Assembly (NCBI RefSeq): GCF_010389155.1
Contig: NC_057766.1
Location: 40,619,516 to 40,683,515 of the forward strand
Direction: 5' to 3'
DNA length: 64,000 bases
From: Erigeron canadensis
Lineage: Eukaryota > Streptophyta > Magnoliopsida > Asterales > Asteraceae
This document shows positions 1-11,763 of this stretch, piece after piece. Made by a program: the position numbers and the translations under genes. Below the pieces are notes generated by a model. It did not search any database and was not told the origin of the DNA. It was given only the letters and a program-made list of their open reading frames with translations. Positions within the stretch are counted from its first letter, which is position 1. Each line of letters starts with the position of its first letter.

Positions 1-2087
1 AGGGACTTTGGCTGAAACTGGTGAAGTTTTCGATACTACACATGAAGACAATACGATTTTCAGCTTTGAACTAGGCAAGGGTTCTGTAATAAAGGCTTGG
101 GATATTGCTCTTAGAACCATGAAGGTTGACCAATTATCTAATGTTTAATAGAGATTACGAGTTCAATTTTTAGTTGAAAGATTTCTAATTTGTAATCTTA
201 ATATCTTATTCCAGGTTGGGGAGGTTGCCAAAATAACTTGCAAGTCGGATTATGCGTATGGCAGTGCGGGTTCCCCACCTGAGATTCCACCAGAGTAATT
301 ACTTGATAGTCTTTGTTTATTTTTTTTTGTAGGAACCCAATGTTAATTGGGTATGGCTCTGTGTAGATACAGTTACCATGAACATGTCCTTTCACATTAT
401 ATCCTACCATAAGTAGTCATTGTTGATGATCGGTTATATTCTAAGCCAATAGTTCAATATATGGCTACTGATTTGGCATAGAAACCTGCAGTGCAAGTCT
501 TATTTTTGAGGTGGAGCTGGTAGCGTGCAGACCAAGAAAAGGTTCGAGCCTGGCTAGTGCCTCAGATGAAAGGGCTAGATTAGAGTAAGTTGTGCATCTT
601 CTTCGATATTTCTCTTTTCCTTCTTTTCTAACCATAAACTGTTTATCTCTAGATGACCCCCCCCCCCCCCCCCCCCCCCCACCCTCCCTTTTTTCTCTTC
701 TGATTTTTAATACATCTACTTCTTTTGGCTGTTAGCATCAACAATTATATATACATATAGTTCATACTACAAAGAGGAAAAAAACACTTATCTTTTGATG
801 TAGACCATTCTAGTTAATAAACATTATGTAGTCAATTTCGGTGGTATACCAATCGTATTTCGTTTTTCGGTCTTTCACTGGTATACCGGTCCAGATTTTT
901 GTCCAAAATTTCGGTACTGAGGTTTTCGGTGAATCTCTCCGGAATCGGTCAAATTTCGGTGGTATTACCAGTTTTTCAGGTTTTATTTATTTTTTTATTT
1001 ATTTCTTTTTGTCTAAACTTAAAAAACTACATAAGAAACACTAATTTTGCAATTATTAATATTAATCTATCAAATATTGACACTTTTAAGCTTGACTTTT
1101 GATATTCAGATTAAGTATTAACTTAATCTAATCGCTATTTGTGTATAATGGCATTTTTTTTGGTATATATATAATTATAAATAATATTTTACATAATATT
1201 AAAATTACCGAAATGCCACCGAAATAACTGATATCTTGTATATCAGTCCTTGATCGAAACACCAAAATTTTGGTCTTTAACTACTTAGCAATTTAATCTT
1301 AATCCTTGAAAGTAAAAGTCAACTATACCTAATAAAAACATTGAAATGTTACAATTCTCATTATCAATTTAGTTAGTTGTCATTAAAAGTTTCAACTAAT
1401 ATCAACTATGATCATTGCATAAGTGTTAGAATGGAAAGAAAAAAATTTGGTTTTCTTATGAAAATATTTTAATTTCATTGGTAAATCATAACGTCAAACG
1501 TTTCATTCATAGTGCCTTAAAATGTTATGTCATGAATATTGTTTTTCTAGAACTTTAGTTACTTCTTGGAATCGTGGTTGTCGTTATCAACGTTAAAAAA
1601 CCATCGACATTAACGTTTTCACGAGGAACCAAAACTTTGAGTATTGAATGCATAAATATTTGGTTCAATATTAAAGCATGGAGTGTTTTAATATATGGTT
1701 TATATTTCATGAGGAAGTTTAGTGTATGTTTCATAAACTTCAAGGACAACTCTACCGGGTATTAAGCTAGTTATGTTTGGCACGTAGGTTATATGAATTG
1801 GATCAATTTTCATGTCTTGGTATATTGGAATTTAAAATTCGTTAATCCTGTGAACTTTTACTTTTGTGAATATTTCAATGTTATGATTTTCTGCAGCATG
1901 TGATTAATGAGAATATTTGATATTGACATGAATGTGCAGTGAGCTGAAGAGACAAAGGGAGATGGCAGCTGCACAGAAGGAAGAAGACAAAAAGAAACGA
2001 GAAGAAGCCAAGGCAGCTGCTGCGGCTCGTATTCAGGCCAAAATGGACTCCAAGAAAGGCGGGAAGGGAAAGAACAAGGGAAAGTAG
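1..2087 (+). CDS. FKBP20-1: FKBP-type peptidyl-prolyl isomerase, FKBP20-1-like (5' part outside window)
   Basis: Exons read by eye are about 1-124, 215-294, 492-584 and 1940-2087, all with GT-AG introns and ending in TAG at 2085-2087. The joined reading gives the second half of an FKBP domain ([49 protein letters not shown]). A charged tail rich in Lys, Glu and Ala follows and ends in [11 protein letters not shown]. This is the layout of plant FKBP20-1, a single-domain FKBP with a basic, nuclear-type C terminus that catalyses prolyl cis-trans isomerisation. The start codon and first exon or exons lie before base 1. The last intron (585-1939) is long and holds a poly-C run and a transposon-like insert. 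Family identity is strong. Nuclear location is inferred from the family and the basic tail. Confidence 0.9.
657..680. repeat. poly-C tract in FKBP intron
   Basis: An uninterrupted run of 24 C residues follows AGATGA inside the last FKBP20-1-like intron. Its length is likely to vary between individuals or to be an assembly uncertainty. Confidence 0.9.
829..1230. mobile_element. Word-repeat element (TTCGGT motif), probably non-autonomous hAT
   Basis: The left end contains ATTTCGGTGG and the right end its inverse CCACCGAAAT. Between them the left third repeats TTCGGT and GGTATACC-like words many times. This is the same architecture as the two hAT elements at 27450 and 58671, but no clean 8-bp target duplication is visible here, so the family call is an inference. 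It lies within the FKBP20-1-like intron. Confidence 0.5.
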
Positions 2088-2154
2088 CCAGTAGCATTGT
2101 TCTTCATTAGATATTAACTAAATAGCATGTTGATCGCTCTTGTTATGACATGTT

Positions 2155-2390
2155 TCAAATATTAGCTTTGTTTTCAGTCCATTAGCTAAAAAATACTGCA
2201 AATAAATAAGGGCTTCAAGCTTCTTGTTATGAAATATATCTAATATTAGCCTTATTTCCAGCATATTAGCTAAAAACAGTGTTATATCTAGGCTTCAAGC
2301 CTATTGTTATGACATATATCAAATATTAGCCTTATTTCCAGTTCATTAGCTAAAAACACCGTATGAATACTGGCTTCAAGCATTGCATGA
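2155..2390. repeat. 80-bp tandem repeat, three copies, downstream of FKBP gene
   Basis: Three diverged copies share ATATTAGC(C/T)TT, CATTAGCTAAAAA and GGCTTCAAGC. The last word sits at 2211, 2291 and 2372, giving a period of 80-81 bp. The array starts about 70 bp after the FKBP stop codon, so it probably lies in the 3' UTR or just past it. Confidence 0.85.
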
Positions 2391-4130
2391 TATCTGAATT
2401 ATTGAAGACAAAAAACTTGGTTTTTACACTAGCTCATCAGTTAACATGTCTCACTTGCTCTTTATTTACAATTAGTTTATCTTGTTATGTTCTTGGTGTT
2501 CGACAAATGTAGGTGGGAGTGTGGGACAGAATGATAATGTTTTATGTTGTGTTAGCAAAACGGTATTTTTGTCTTGTATTTACCTTTTGATACAGTCAAT
2601 CGGTGATGGAAGTTTAGGTTATATATTCATCCAAGTATCAGGACATCTGGGTAGGCCAGAAGGAAGTGTTCCACTTTAAGAACCAGGTTCGTTCAAAGGA
2701 CCTGCACTATTCAGATATGCAAATGATGTGTCATTTTCTAATTATGAGTAATAGATAAAGAGAACCTGGAAGACCTAATGCAATCATTGCAAGCAGTGAA
2801 CTACTTTGCGTACACTCTCCAAGCAAAAATATATTGCAAGTCGATTGATAATATCTATTTCCCACGGAAGGCATTACCAGTCTCTACCTTATGCTAACAG
2901 AACAAAATTAAAATTTAGATCACGAAAGAAGATTGCACATCACAGAAGTGGTGAGATAATATAAGATATAAACTTACAGTTACCTCAAGTGTGGCTGAAG
3001 ATGGATCTTGTTGCACCGACGAGCTACCACAAACAAATGTCCGGATCCATAATTTCCAAAGGGACACTTTGAAGCTATTACGTACCAAATACCTAAGACA
3101 CCCAAAAAGGGTTGCATTTTATTCAGGGATGAAAGGAGTAGTTTTTCTATTTTATATGAAGAAGCAGGAGTAATGTTCGTCCATGTGACGTAGTCTGCGA
3201 TAGAACACTGGACATCATTTCTGGTTTCAACCTATCAATATCCTATTTTATTTATTGTCGTTGTACTTGTAATAGAGAAGCCCATAACTTGCCTTAGGGT
3301 GCATGTGAAAAAAAAACTAAAAAATCTTCACTATCCAGCGCACTTTTAGTGATCGGTGGCATCTGGAACCACAATTTTCTGTGGCCACGGAGTTCACAAG
3401 CTACCGCGGCATTAGCGTGGAGTTGCATACAGGTGGCTTGCATTTTGTAGGCTTTGTAATGAAGACACCCGATGTTTATAGTAACAAAAGAACTGTTAAT
3501 TAAGAAAAGGTAACGGATGGAAAATGCCATTTGTGAAACGGGTCGAGCTGCATGGATTTTCTGGTATATAGTTAGAACTTCTGACTATATAATAATGGTT
3601 CTAAGCTAGCAATTGGGTAGTCCAGTGTATTACACAAAGTACCAGGCAAACATAACATTACAAAACGTTGGCTAACCCCAAGGCCCATTCCAATTGGGTA
3701 GCCCAGTGTAACGGTGCTTGGGTTGGGGATCTCCACTGATGTTCAATCTTCACAGGACACAGGTTACAAATTTGCAACATATAGCGCAGTGAATTCTGTA
3801 TAACTTTTCACAAATATGTTTATAATTTATTAGTAGCGTAAGCTGGAAATTCTGTATGTCATATATCGTAGGGCTTTAACATAGTATGCAATGAGTCTTA
3901 TTATTTGATCATAATAAATTTTAGATTAATGAAGTCTGTATAATATTCCGAAATTATGCCTGGGAACAATAACTCGATCGTTTAAAAGAAAAGATGAGAC
4001 ATTTGGTCTTTATAAAATTATCTGAACGAAACTAAAAAGAAATAACAAATGGAGATAGGAAGTGATTGTAACAACTCATAGTGGTCCAAAGTGATTTTGT
4101 CATCATGATTTGGTCGATGCGTTTAGACAC
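2391..4130. other. Intergenic, no gene seen
   Basis: AT-rich DNA with no convincing coding sequence. The word CAATTGGGTAG(T/C)CCAGTGTA occurs twice, at about 3610 and 3692. Short open frames here show no family signature. Confidence 0.6.
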
Positions 4131-4133
4131 TAA

Positions 4134-4396
4134 GACTATCTCCAATGGGGATGTTTTTGGGCACCCTTAGGTGCCCTTGGATATCCTTTGCGGTTGAAGC
4201 TTGTCCAAAACTAAAGATTTTTTTATGCATGCCCTTACCCAAGGGCATGCCCTTAGGTGCCCTTACTTATATTTTTTTTTTGTTTTTAGTGGAGTTAAAG
4301 GATATGTAAGGATGTTTGTATGGTTGAAGACAAAATTATAGGATTTTAAGGATTTATAAGGATTTGTAAGGATATGATGTGACATTGGAGATAGCC
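4134..4396. mobile_element. Tourist-like MITE (PIF/Harbinger type)
   Basis: Inverted ends GACTATCTCCAATG and CATTGGAGATAGCC, flanked by TAA at 4131-4133 and 4397-4399, the target duplication typical of PIF/Harbinger elements. The element is 263 bp and non-coding, with repeated GGTGCCCTTGG-like and AAGGATTT words inside. Confidence 0.88.
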
Positions 4397-4399
4397 TAA

Positions 4400-6054
4400 T
4401 AATAGACATGTTAGAAGATAATGTATTGGCAGTAGCAAAATGTAAAATTTGACCGGGTAATTGATGTTCTACCATAGTGAAATTCAATACCAAATTTAGT
4501 GTCTGTCTTAGAAATGTTTTTTCTATCAGAAATTTGTAATTTCTAAACTTCTTGCTGGTGGCAAAAAAGAGAAAATGATGGATATATAAGAGACATGAAA
4601 GACATTAATCTTGAGGCTTAAGTAGGCAATATCACAAAGATACTGATAGAAGTATATAGTGTCGTGATAGAAAACATTGCTGATGCCGTGATTCGGTAAA
4701 TAGATGTATTATTTCTTGTTTAGTATTTAATTGCGTCGATCTTTAACCATAAATCGGTGTTATGTTATATTAAGGTTTATTGAAATTTGGAACTGAAAAA
4801 CTCGTTGTACCAATTTAACTCCTATCTAATAGTAGTAGCATTAGTCAATATTAAATTAAATGCAAACACCTGATAATAAGCATTGCTTTTGGGGAGACAA
4901 GAACCATGTCTTTTGTTAACTGATTTGTGCTTTAAAGTTCATTTTACAGGGTTTCAACACTAACTTTATCAAATTGTTATTCTTTATAAAGGTTTCACCA
5001 TCATCAACTTATTAACAGTCATCAGAATATTTCCAGTTATACAATTGATGCTAAAAGTTATATACTAAAATGCAAATGCACACACAAGTGGTTTACTCTG
5101 TACGTAATATTTTGATTTTCTTACTGGCCTACATGCCCTATTCTTCTTGTGGTCTTACGAGCCAAATCGCCAATTTATCATATTTATGTGTAACTAAATT
5201 CGAGTTCCACTGATCACATTTAGTATTAATCTAGATATCGTGTCATTCTGGTAATTGTATTTTCTTGTACAGTTGGGCTTTCTAGTGCTTTGCTAGTAGC
5301 CTTAATTTTAATATATTGCTGTTCCAAAAAAAAAATTATTTGTAACAACTTTTTTCTTATCATATGGCAAACTATAGTTTTACTTTTAACTTTACCTTTT
5401 TTTATTTGTCTCTTGTTTCAGAAAAGACTAGAGGGCCATGGACAATGATTTAATTGCACATGAACTGCCGCAAAGAGATATGTATAAATGGAAGTAAATG
5501 TTCCATTATTTGCTTCTGTTATCAGTTTCATGTATATTTTTATAATCATTATTATAATATAGGTCCGGGGTTTTCATCTTTTATATCTATCCTCGTCACA
5601 TCAATCGTGCACGTTTGTCTTCTCAACAATCATTTCTACGAACTAATGATTTCAAAGACATTTTACTAGCTAGGCACATTTAGCGACCAGTGAAGCATTG
5701 GTACTGTTTATAACAAAACGGTTTACCAACTTAATACAATAACCAGTAATGAGTATTGGAATTAAAAAGCAGTACTTAAAAATGGACCGTGACATAAAAT
5801 GGATTCCTTTTCTTTTGTAATAATGTTAGTAACTTTACACCTTTGGACTGGATTTTGCGACAAACATATATATACCTAGTGCATATTGCATACATGTATA
5901 TTAACTATTATGATTATGAATTATTGAATTATGATATGTTAAATTTTATCAATTAGGAATAACATCATTGAAAATGAACAAGTATATGTATAAAATAAAT
6001 ATTGTATTTCATGTGTGCTTATTTATGTTTGTGTTCTTGTGTTAGATTTATCTA
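4400..6054. other. Intergenic, no gene seen
   Basis: AT-rich sequence without a recognisable coding region or a clearly bounded element. Confidence 0.55.
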
Positions 6055-6290
6055 TCTATACTCCTTTATAATATAAACTAGACATTTTATTTTTGAAATC
6101 TCTTAATTTTTTAAAACATTTATAGCATACATGTTTTATCTATTAAATTACCTTCATTAACTCTTTAAATCACATGAATTATTTCACATCAGTTATCTAT
6201 CTTACTCGCCGCCGTTGCCATTACAAGTCGCCACCACCACCAACGACACACCGCCGCCTACACCACCGCATTGCGCGGGTATTCGTCTAG
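6055..6290 (+). mobile_element. Short non-autonomous Helitron
   Basis: Starts TCTATACTCC after an A and ends CGCGGGTATTCGTCTAG before a T, matching the TC...CTRR ends and A/T insertion rule of Helitrons. The end is preceded by a CCGCC-rich, GC-high stretch. It is 236 bp with no coding capacity. Confidence 0.72.
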
Positions 6291-6739
6291 TCTTATTAAA
6301 GTATATCCCTCGTACCTTTACAATTAAAGAAAAAAAGTATATCCGTTCGTCTAATGTTCCTTTTTGTTTGTTTGTTCACTTGGAACACGAACACAAAATC
6401 TCGTTCTCTTAGGTGCTCATTAGTTTTTTCATTAGGCTTGTTAGTTTACCATTTAATAGATTTGATATTATTTATTTATTCAGTCACTTTATAGTTAAAA
6501 ACAAACTGGTTAAGTTTCATTTATAAAAAAAAAAGACTAACCTTGAATTTTCGTTTATCTTTGTTCGGTTCGTTTACGATCCATATGTATAACAATGACC
6601 ATATAATAGAGTTTCAATCACGTTAAGAATAAAATATAATTGTGAATTGTAATTTGTAAAAATGATGTTTTTTCTAGAGTAGACAAATTAGGTTGGGTGG
6701 GGATTCCTTCAAGTTAGAAGTAAATTGACGGGTAAAGTC
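6291..6739. other. Intergenic, nothing recognised
   Basis: AT-rich stretch between two transposons with no supported feature. Confidence 0.5.
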
Positions 6740-7544
6740 CAGTGGCGAAGCTATGTGGTTGCCACGGGTTGCCATGATAACCCCTCAATTTTTATGAAAC
6801 TCTATATTTTCATTTATTTTTTTTAGTTTAAAGGTAAATGGTAACCCCACAAATTATACACTTAAAATATTAGACCTTCAATTTAAAGTTACATATTTAT
6901 TTAATACTATTTTATTAACAATTTATAATTTTTTTATTATTATTACTATATTATTACTCTTTTAATAAAATAAAATTATTAAAAAGATAGATGCTATTTG
7001 CAGACTTGCCAAGAAATATTGTTCCATTGATTTCACTGAAAAAGAATTAGAGGTATTTTGAAGTCGATGTAAAGGATCATCCATTGTTGGGAAACTTGGA
7101 ATCTATTGCTGAACTATGTCAAGCCCTAGTAAAAATGAGAAAAGCAAGTCACTATTATCTTGTTGATAGGTTGATTCGACTTGTGGTGACCCTTCCCGTG
7201 TCTACCGCAGCTACCAAACGTGCATTTTCAGCCATGAAAATTGTGAAAACTAGACTACGCAATAAAATGAGTGACGACTTCATTTCTAATAACCTGGTTC
7301 TTTATATTGAGAAGAATATTGCCCGAACTTTTAGTTTAGATTCAAATTCTAGATGATTTTGGTGATGTAAGAGAGTATTGTGTGCAACTCAAACTTTCTG
7401 AATGAAAAATCTATTGTGAAGTTATCACGTAGTTATATTTTTATATATCTTATAATGTTATAGTTCGGTTTTATGCTTTAGTCTATTGTGTTAAAAAAAA
7501 ATAAATTTGGCAACCCCTGACCTAGAATACTGGCTCCGCCACTA
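6740..7544 (+). mobile_element. Non-autonomous hAT element with transposase remnant
   Basis: Ends CAGTGGCGAAGC and GGCTCCGCCACTA are inverted repeats, and the flanks carry an exact 8-bp duplication GTAAAGTC (6732-6739 and 7545-7552), diagnostic of hAT. At 805 bp it is far shorter than an autonomous element. The same terminal family is present at 36225-36775. Confidence 0.93.
7084..7356 (+). pseudogene. hAT transposase C-terminal fragment (dimerisation domain)
   Basis: A 90-residue frame contains LIRLVVTLPVSTAATKRAFS, AMKIVKTRLRNKMSD and DDFISNNLVLYIEK. This is the hAT C-terminal dimerisation region found in TTF-type or MYM-type zinc-finger transposase-like proteins. The DNA-binding and catalytic regions are missing, so it is a remnant of the mother element's transposase inside the 6740-7544 deletion derivative. 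Confidence 0.88.
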
Positions 7545-7552
7545 GTAAAGTC

Positions 7553-8361
7553 AAAAGATTATTGACCATTGGAGTAAAATTAATAATCAAGATTCAATTA
7601 TCAGTTTTAAATTTTAACCATTGATTTTAAATTAATAATTAAAATCATATAAATTTACCCCTCAAGTTACTTTTAGCTTGTAGGGACTCAACCTGAGTAG
7701 GTATATGAACAAACAGAATAGTACGTGGTTGAGCATGAAAGAAATGGACAAAGACCGTGATTCACAAGTCAATAGCAGGTGGGATTTGAGTATGACATGC
7801 CACGCGGTTAGCCAATTTTTGCTGATCGTCCATTCGTCCCTTGCCAGCCTGTTTTTTCCATTGACTTCTTTATGGTCAAACAATATTTTTGTTTCCACAT
7901 TACTAGTCTATGATTATTTAAAAAAAAACAAAACGGATTACAAGTCTATGATTATAGAAGCTTAAGCTTGTAGATATGATTCATTAGTTTTTCCGACATA
8001 AAATGTTAAAATACAAGCTATAATTTCCATAAGTTAACTTAATCAACCTTAAAAAAGTATTTTTAATATGTTTCACATTATTTATATAATTATATCATAA
8101 CAGTTTTAGTAATGACTCTTTCTTTTTGAAAATAAAGAGTGCCATTTATAGTTAATCTCTCTATTTATGCTACCATTTTTTTTGCATAAATACTTTGTTT
8201 GAAATTAATGACATCACGATATATCACACGTTTTGTATTGTCACGGTCACATTGCACGAGTATCCATCTAAATTAGTTTAATACATTTTTTTTATCACGG
8301 CTAGATTTTTCTAAATTGCTTGTATATACTAGGACCTTAAAGCTTATGCTACAAAAAAATT
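7553..8361. other. Intergenic with a possible degenerate Helitron end
   Basis: No gene is seen. ATTGCACGAGTATCCATCTAA at about 8251-8271 resembles the 3' ends of the other Helitrons here, and a possible TCTCTCTATTT start lies near 8154. Both are too decayed for a firm call. Confidence 0.4.
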
Positions 8362-9127
8362 AATGTTTGGAACTATAAACTAATATAGTTATATGATAGT
8401 GCACCATCCTAGTTAGCACTATGACTTGATCAAAGCAATATAGAGCAGCGTAGCTCCCGAATACATATAGAGCAGCGTAGCTCCCGAATAGAAGTAATCG
8501 CATGATCCGGACCAAGCTCCAGATGCAACATGATAGAACGAATAGATTGTCATGTGAATAACACGTGGCCGACCAACAGGACAAGATGATGTAATAGCTA
8601 AGCCAATCACCGTTGAGAAAGGTACGCTCCCAACGGGCTCCAAATCGTACTAAAGCGTCATAGGTGACAAGTACTCAGACCTTGTCTCCTCAGCCCCTAT
8701 AAATGCTCCTCTCAATCATTCATTTGAGGATCATGTTTTCACACACCTACACATTTTGCTCTGATTATTTTAGTGGCTTGGAGTAGCCTCCATCATCAAT
8801 AGGGAACCGCCAATAAATATAATCAACCTTCTTCTGACCCTCCTTTAACAAGTTCAACCCTTTAGTAATTAGACGACGAAACACGTTTAAACAAGTGGCG
8901 CCATCCGTGGGACATTTTTCTAGAACTTATTGGAACATTTTTATGTATTAGCACTTAATTTATGTTTGGAACTATAAACTAATATAATTATATTATATTT
9001 TCTGAACATACTGGAACATTTTTATGTATTAGCACTTAATTTATGTTTGGAACTATAAATTAATATAGTTATATTATATTTTCTGAACTTATTGGAACAT
9101 TTTTATGTATTAGCACTTAATTTATGC
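8362..9127. repeat. 81-bp AT-rich tandem repeat split by an LTR fragment
   Basis: The unit contains ATGTTTGGAACTATAAA, starting at 8363, 8962 and 9043, plus GGAACATTTTTATGTATTAG, with a period of about 81 bp in the intact part (8922-9127). The first partial copy is separated from the rest by the retrotransposon fragment at 8394-8913, so the array is older than that insertion. Confidence 0.8.
8394..8913 (+). mobile_element. Gypsy-like LTR plus primer-binding site, truncated
   Basis: A stretch of about 500 bp begins TGATAGTGCACC and ends TTTAAACA. It carries a promoter-like CCCCTATAAATGC near 8695 and is followed after two bases by TGGCGCCATCCGTGGGAC, the arrangement of a 5' LTR followed by a tRNA primer-binding site. 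Everything downstream (gag-pol and 3' LTR) is missing. A 27-bp segment with AGCAGCGTAGCTCCCGAATA is duplicated in tandem near 8435-8490. Confidence 0.75.
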
Positions 9128-10455
9128 TCTACACTCGTCAAGTAGTGTTCATACACATACACACACAAAATGCACGTTATTATGACACATAAAATTTTCA
9201 TTAATTACGTATGTTCAATCGTACGTGTATTACAAGAGCCAAATAATCGAGTACCACTGAAGAATAAAACTATGTTAACATGATCATCACTTCTAGCTAA
9301 CATGGCTAAATTATACGCTACTTTTTCCTATACTATCAAGTATATATTACATCCAGGTAATTGGACGTGAACAGTAATTAATTAGGATTAAGATATATTT
9401 TTAGATTGCCAGATTCTTGATTAAAATCAATTCTCGTAGAATGTTTATCAAAACATTTCTGTTTTAACTCTGTAAAAGCTTACATATTTTAATCACAATT
9501 TTTTTATATTTCCAATAATAAACTTTAAAAAATTCAGATTAGTAACAATTGCATCACATGGGATCGCAAACAGGATTAAAAAGGGAAACAGCTCAACAAT
9601 GCACAAGTCAGTGCACTGTTTCCACAATATTTAAGTAAAATCGAATTCGGTCAGAAAAATTATAAGATCTTCTTTAGGCCCCCCTCTTCTTACCAAACAA
9701 TTGTCCTGAACCTTTTCTTTCGTACCCACCTCACCAAACATGAGACCTCTCTACATGCATTCATTTCCTATAGGTTAAAAATTTACGACATGGATTTCTT
9801 TCAAAGTCTTTAATTTTCAATCTTGACCTCTTATCATATCATATGTGATCTTTTTAAGTATATATTTTTAATGTAATATTTTAAAAATATCTATCACTTT
9901 TCTTTAACTAATTAAACAAAATATATCCTCACCTTAGCCTAATGATCAACCTAATGTCCTCGTAAAAGGCCTCAGCTTATAATATCACCAAGTAACATCT
10001 ACTCATAACTCATCTAGGATAGTCACTGAGGGTCTAAAAATAGTCAAATATCCTGACTATATCACATAACCTGAGTCGATCATCAAGTATTCTAAATATC
10101 CATAAAACAATCTTATCCAATCACCCGAAATGAAAATCCTCACTATTATAACAAACAAAATAATACTCGTAATACGAATGGTTCAACAAAAAATTCAATG
10201 AATTGAATAAAGAAAGATCCGCCCCTTTGTAGGTTGTAACAAACAAAATAAATGATTAGTTTAATTCAATTAAATCCATATACTCGTATCTAAATACAAA
10301 ATGTGGTTATAATAAATGTATAGTTTAATTCAATTAAATACAATCTAAATACAAAATGTACTTGTAATATATACAAGTCGGGTCATCATGTTACCGTTTA
10401 TGATATCCATAAAAACAAATAAATCGAATTTTGTGAATCTTTGTCGTGTCATATT
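9128..10455. other. Intergenic, downstream of the PCS1-like gene
   Basis: No gene is seen. Two tandem copies (about 64-bp period) containing AGTTTAATTCAATTAAAT start at 10258 and 10322. The 3' UTR and polyadenylation signal of the minus-strand protease gene should lie in the last few hundred bases. Confidence 0.55.
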
Positions 10456-11763
10456 TTACAAGTCAACTCCAAGCTTTTGACTCGTTGTATCACACCTAAC
10501 CTCAGCAAACCCGACCCGATTATTTGCAAGATCAAATTCCATCCACATATTTTGTTGATGGTGATGTCCGATTACATATGCTTCAATCCCCAACAAATCG
10601 GAATTTCCAAACGTAAAGCAATATAAGTCATCACTCCCTTTCGTTATTATTCCTTCCACTTTTACCAATAACTTCTCACCCGACACCACCATTTCGGCCC
10701 CCCGAAACATCATACTCACATTTGGTAATACCGGTAACCCGACCCGACCTTTCTCAACCCGGTAACAAAGATCCATGGCACCTTGAAACACAAAGTTTGT
10801 ATCCTCGTAAACACGTAACACATTTTTTGTTTGCTTTAAAAATTCGCTTTTTAAGGCGGTGTAAACCGGTCCTAGTAGAAAAGTATATTGAGTACCCGAG
10901 TCAATCATGGTTTGACCCGCACCCGTATGGTCGGGTTCATATATTGATTTTGGTAAGGCTAAAACTGTACCCGCAACTTTAATTCCTTCTAACTGGACCG
11001 TGTATGCGACCCGGTCAAAATAAGGTAACGGGTCCGTGATTTTAACCATGGGCGTATAAGTTAATGTTCGGAGCCACGTAATATTATATTCTCCGAATAT
11101 TAACACGCCCGTGGAGTCTTGACCCGAAATACAATACGAAAATTTTGAATAACCCATTTGAGTTACAAAAGATAAGGACCCCCGGTTTAAGCCCATTAAA
11201 CCGGTGCTCTTTGAATCTTCGTATTGGTTAGTACTTGTATCCGTATCCATGCATCCGAATATTATTCCGGGTAGGTCCGAATCCATGACCCGAAATGTGT
11301 CAATCGCTAGATTGCCTTCGACTGAAGTGGCGTCGGCGTAAGAGACGATAGCGTGGCAAAGCTTTTTCGGGTCGCAAGAAGCGGGCATTGTGAAGTCTCG
11401 GGTTCGGGTCATGCAAATGGGTGACGTACAAGGAACAGGTGTGTACGATGTAGAATGTAATGGGTCGTACGATAAAGGTGTATTTGGTGTTTTTTTACTG
11501 TGGACCCATGTGAGCTCGCTGCCAGTATCTAACACCATGGTAACCGGCTGCGGTGGTGATCCGATGGCGAAGGTGACGGTTAGAGATACATTGTGGTTGA
11601 ATGAGAGTTTCTTTGGAGGTTTTGTCGAGGACCCGGATGGAATTGATTGAATCTTGAGGGGTAAGATTGCATTTTTTGAAGAAAGGATGGATCTTGATTG
11701 AACAAATAAACAAGAAATGAAGAAGAGTTTAGAAAGAAGAAGATGATGATGAATAGAGGCCAT
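10456..11763 (-). CDS. PCS1: Pepsin-like aspartic protease, PCS1 type
   Basis: Single-exon frame of 435 residues. It has an N-terminal hydrophobic signal (about residues 8-22). The first active-site triad is in VLDTGSELTWVHS (Asp about 79) and the second in TMIDSGTQYTF (Asp about 288). Cysteines are paired as in plant A1 nepenthesin-like proteases (CTSPICMTR, CDPKKLC, FGCMD, FSYCISG), and the C terminus is VIGHHHQQNMWMEFDLANNRVGFAEV. Length and motifs match PROMOTION OF CELL SURVIVAL 1, an intronless plant protease that acts in the secretory pathway and restrains cell death in Arabidopsis gametophytes and embryos. That role is known for the family, not shown here. The ATG gives a normal signal peptide, and no in-frame damage is seen. 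Confidence 0.93.
   Translation of the reverse strand: MASIHHHLLLSKLFFISCLFVQSRSILSSKNAILPLKIQSIPSGSSTKPPKKLSFNHNVSLTVTFAIGSPPQPVTMVLDTGSELTWVHSKKTPNTPLSYDPLHSTSYTPVPCTSPICMTRTRDFTMPASCDPKKLCHAIVSYADATSVEGNLAIDTFRVMDSDLPGIIFGCMDTDTSTNQYEDSKSTGLMGLNRGSLSFVTQMGYSKFSYCISGQDSTGVLIFGEYNITWLRTLTYTPMVKITDPLPYFDRVAYTVQLEGIKVAGTVLALPKSIYEPDHTGAGQTMIDSGTQYTFLLGPVYTALKSEFLKQTKNVLRVYEDTNFVFQGAMDLCYRVEKGRVGLPVLPNVSMMFRGAEMVVSGEKLLVKVEGIITKGSDDLYCFTFGNSDLLGIEAYVIGHHHQQNMWMEFDLANNRVGFAEVRCDTTSQKLGVDL

Noticed and set aside
3605..3715. Repeated CAATTGGGTAG(T/C)CCAGTGTA as a tRNA-like or SINE box
   Set aside because: No B-box at a suitable distance and no cloverleaf; only a short direct repeat.
8360..8643. 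Minus-strand frames with repeated GSYAALY
   Set aside because: They come from the short tandem duplication inside the LTR fragment, not a protein-coding gene.
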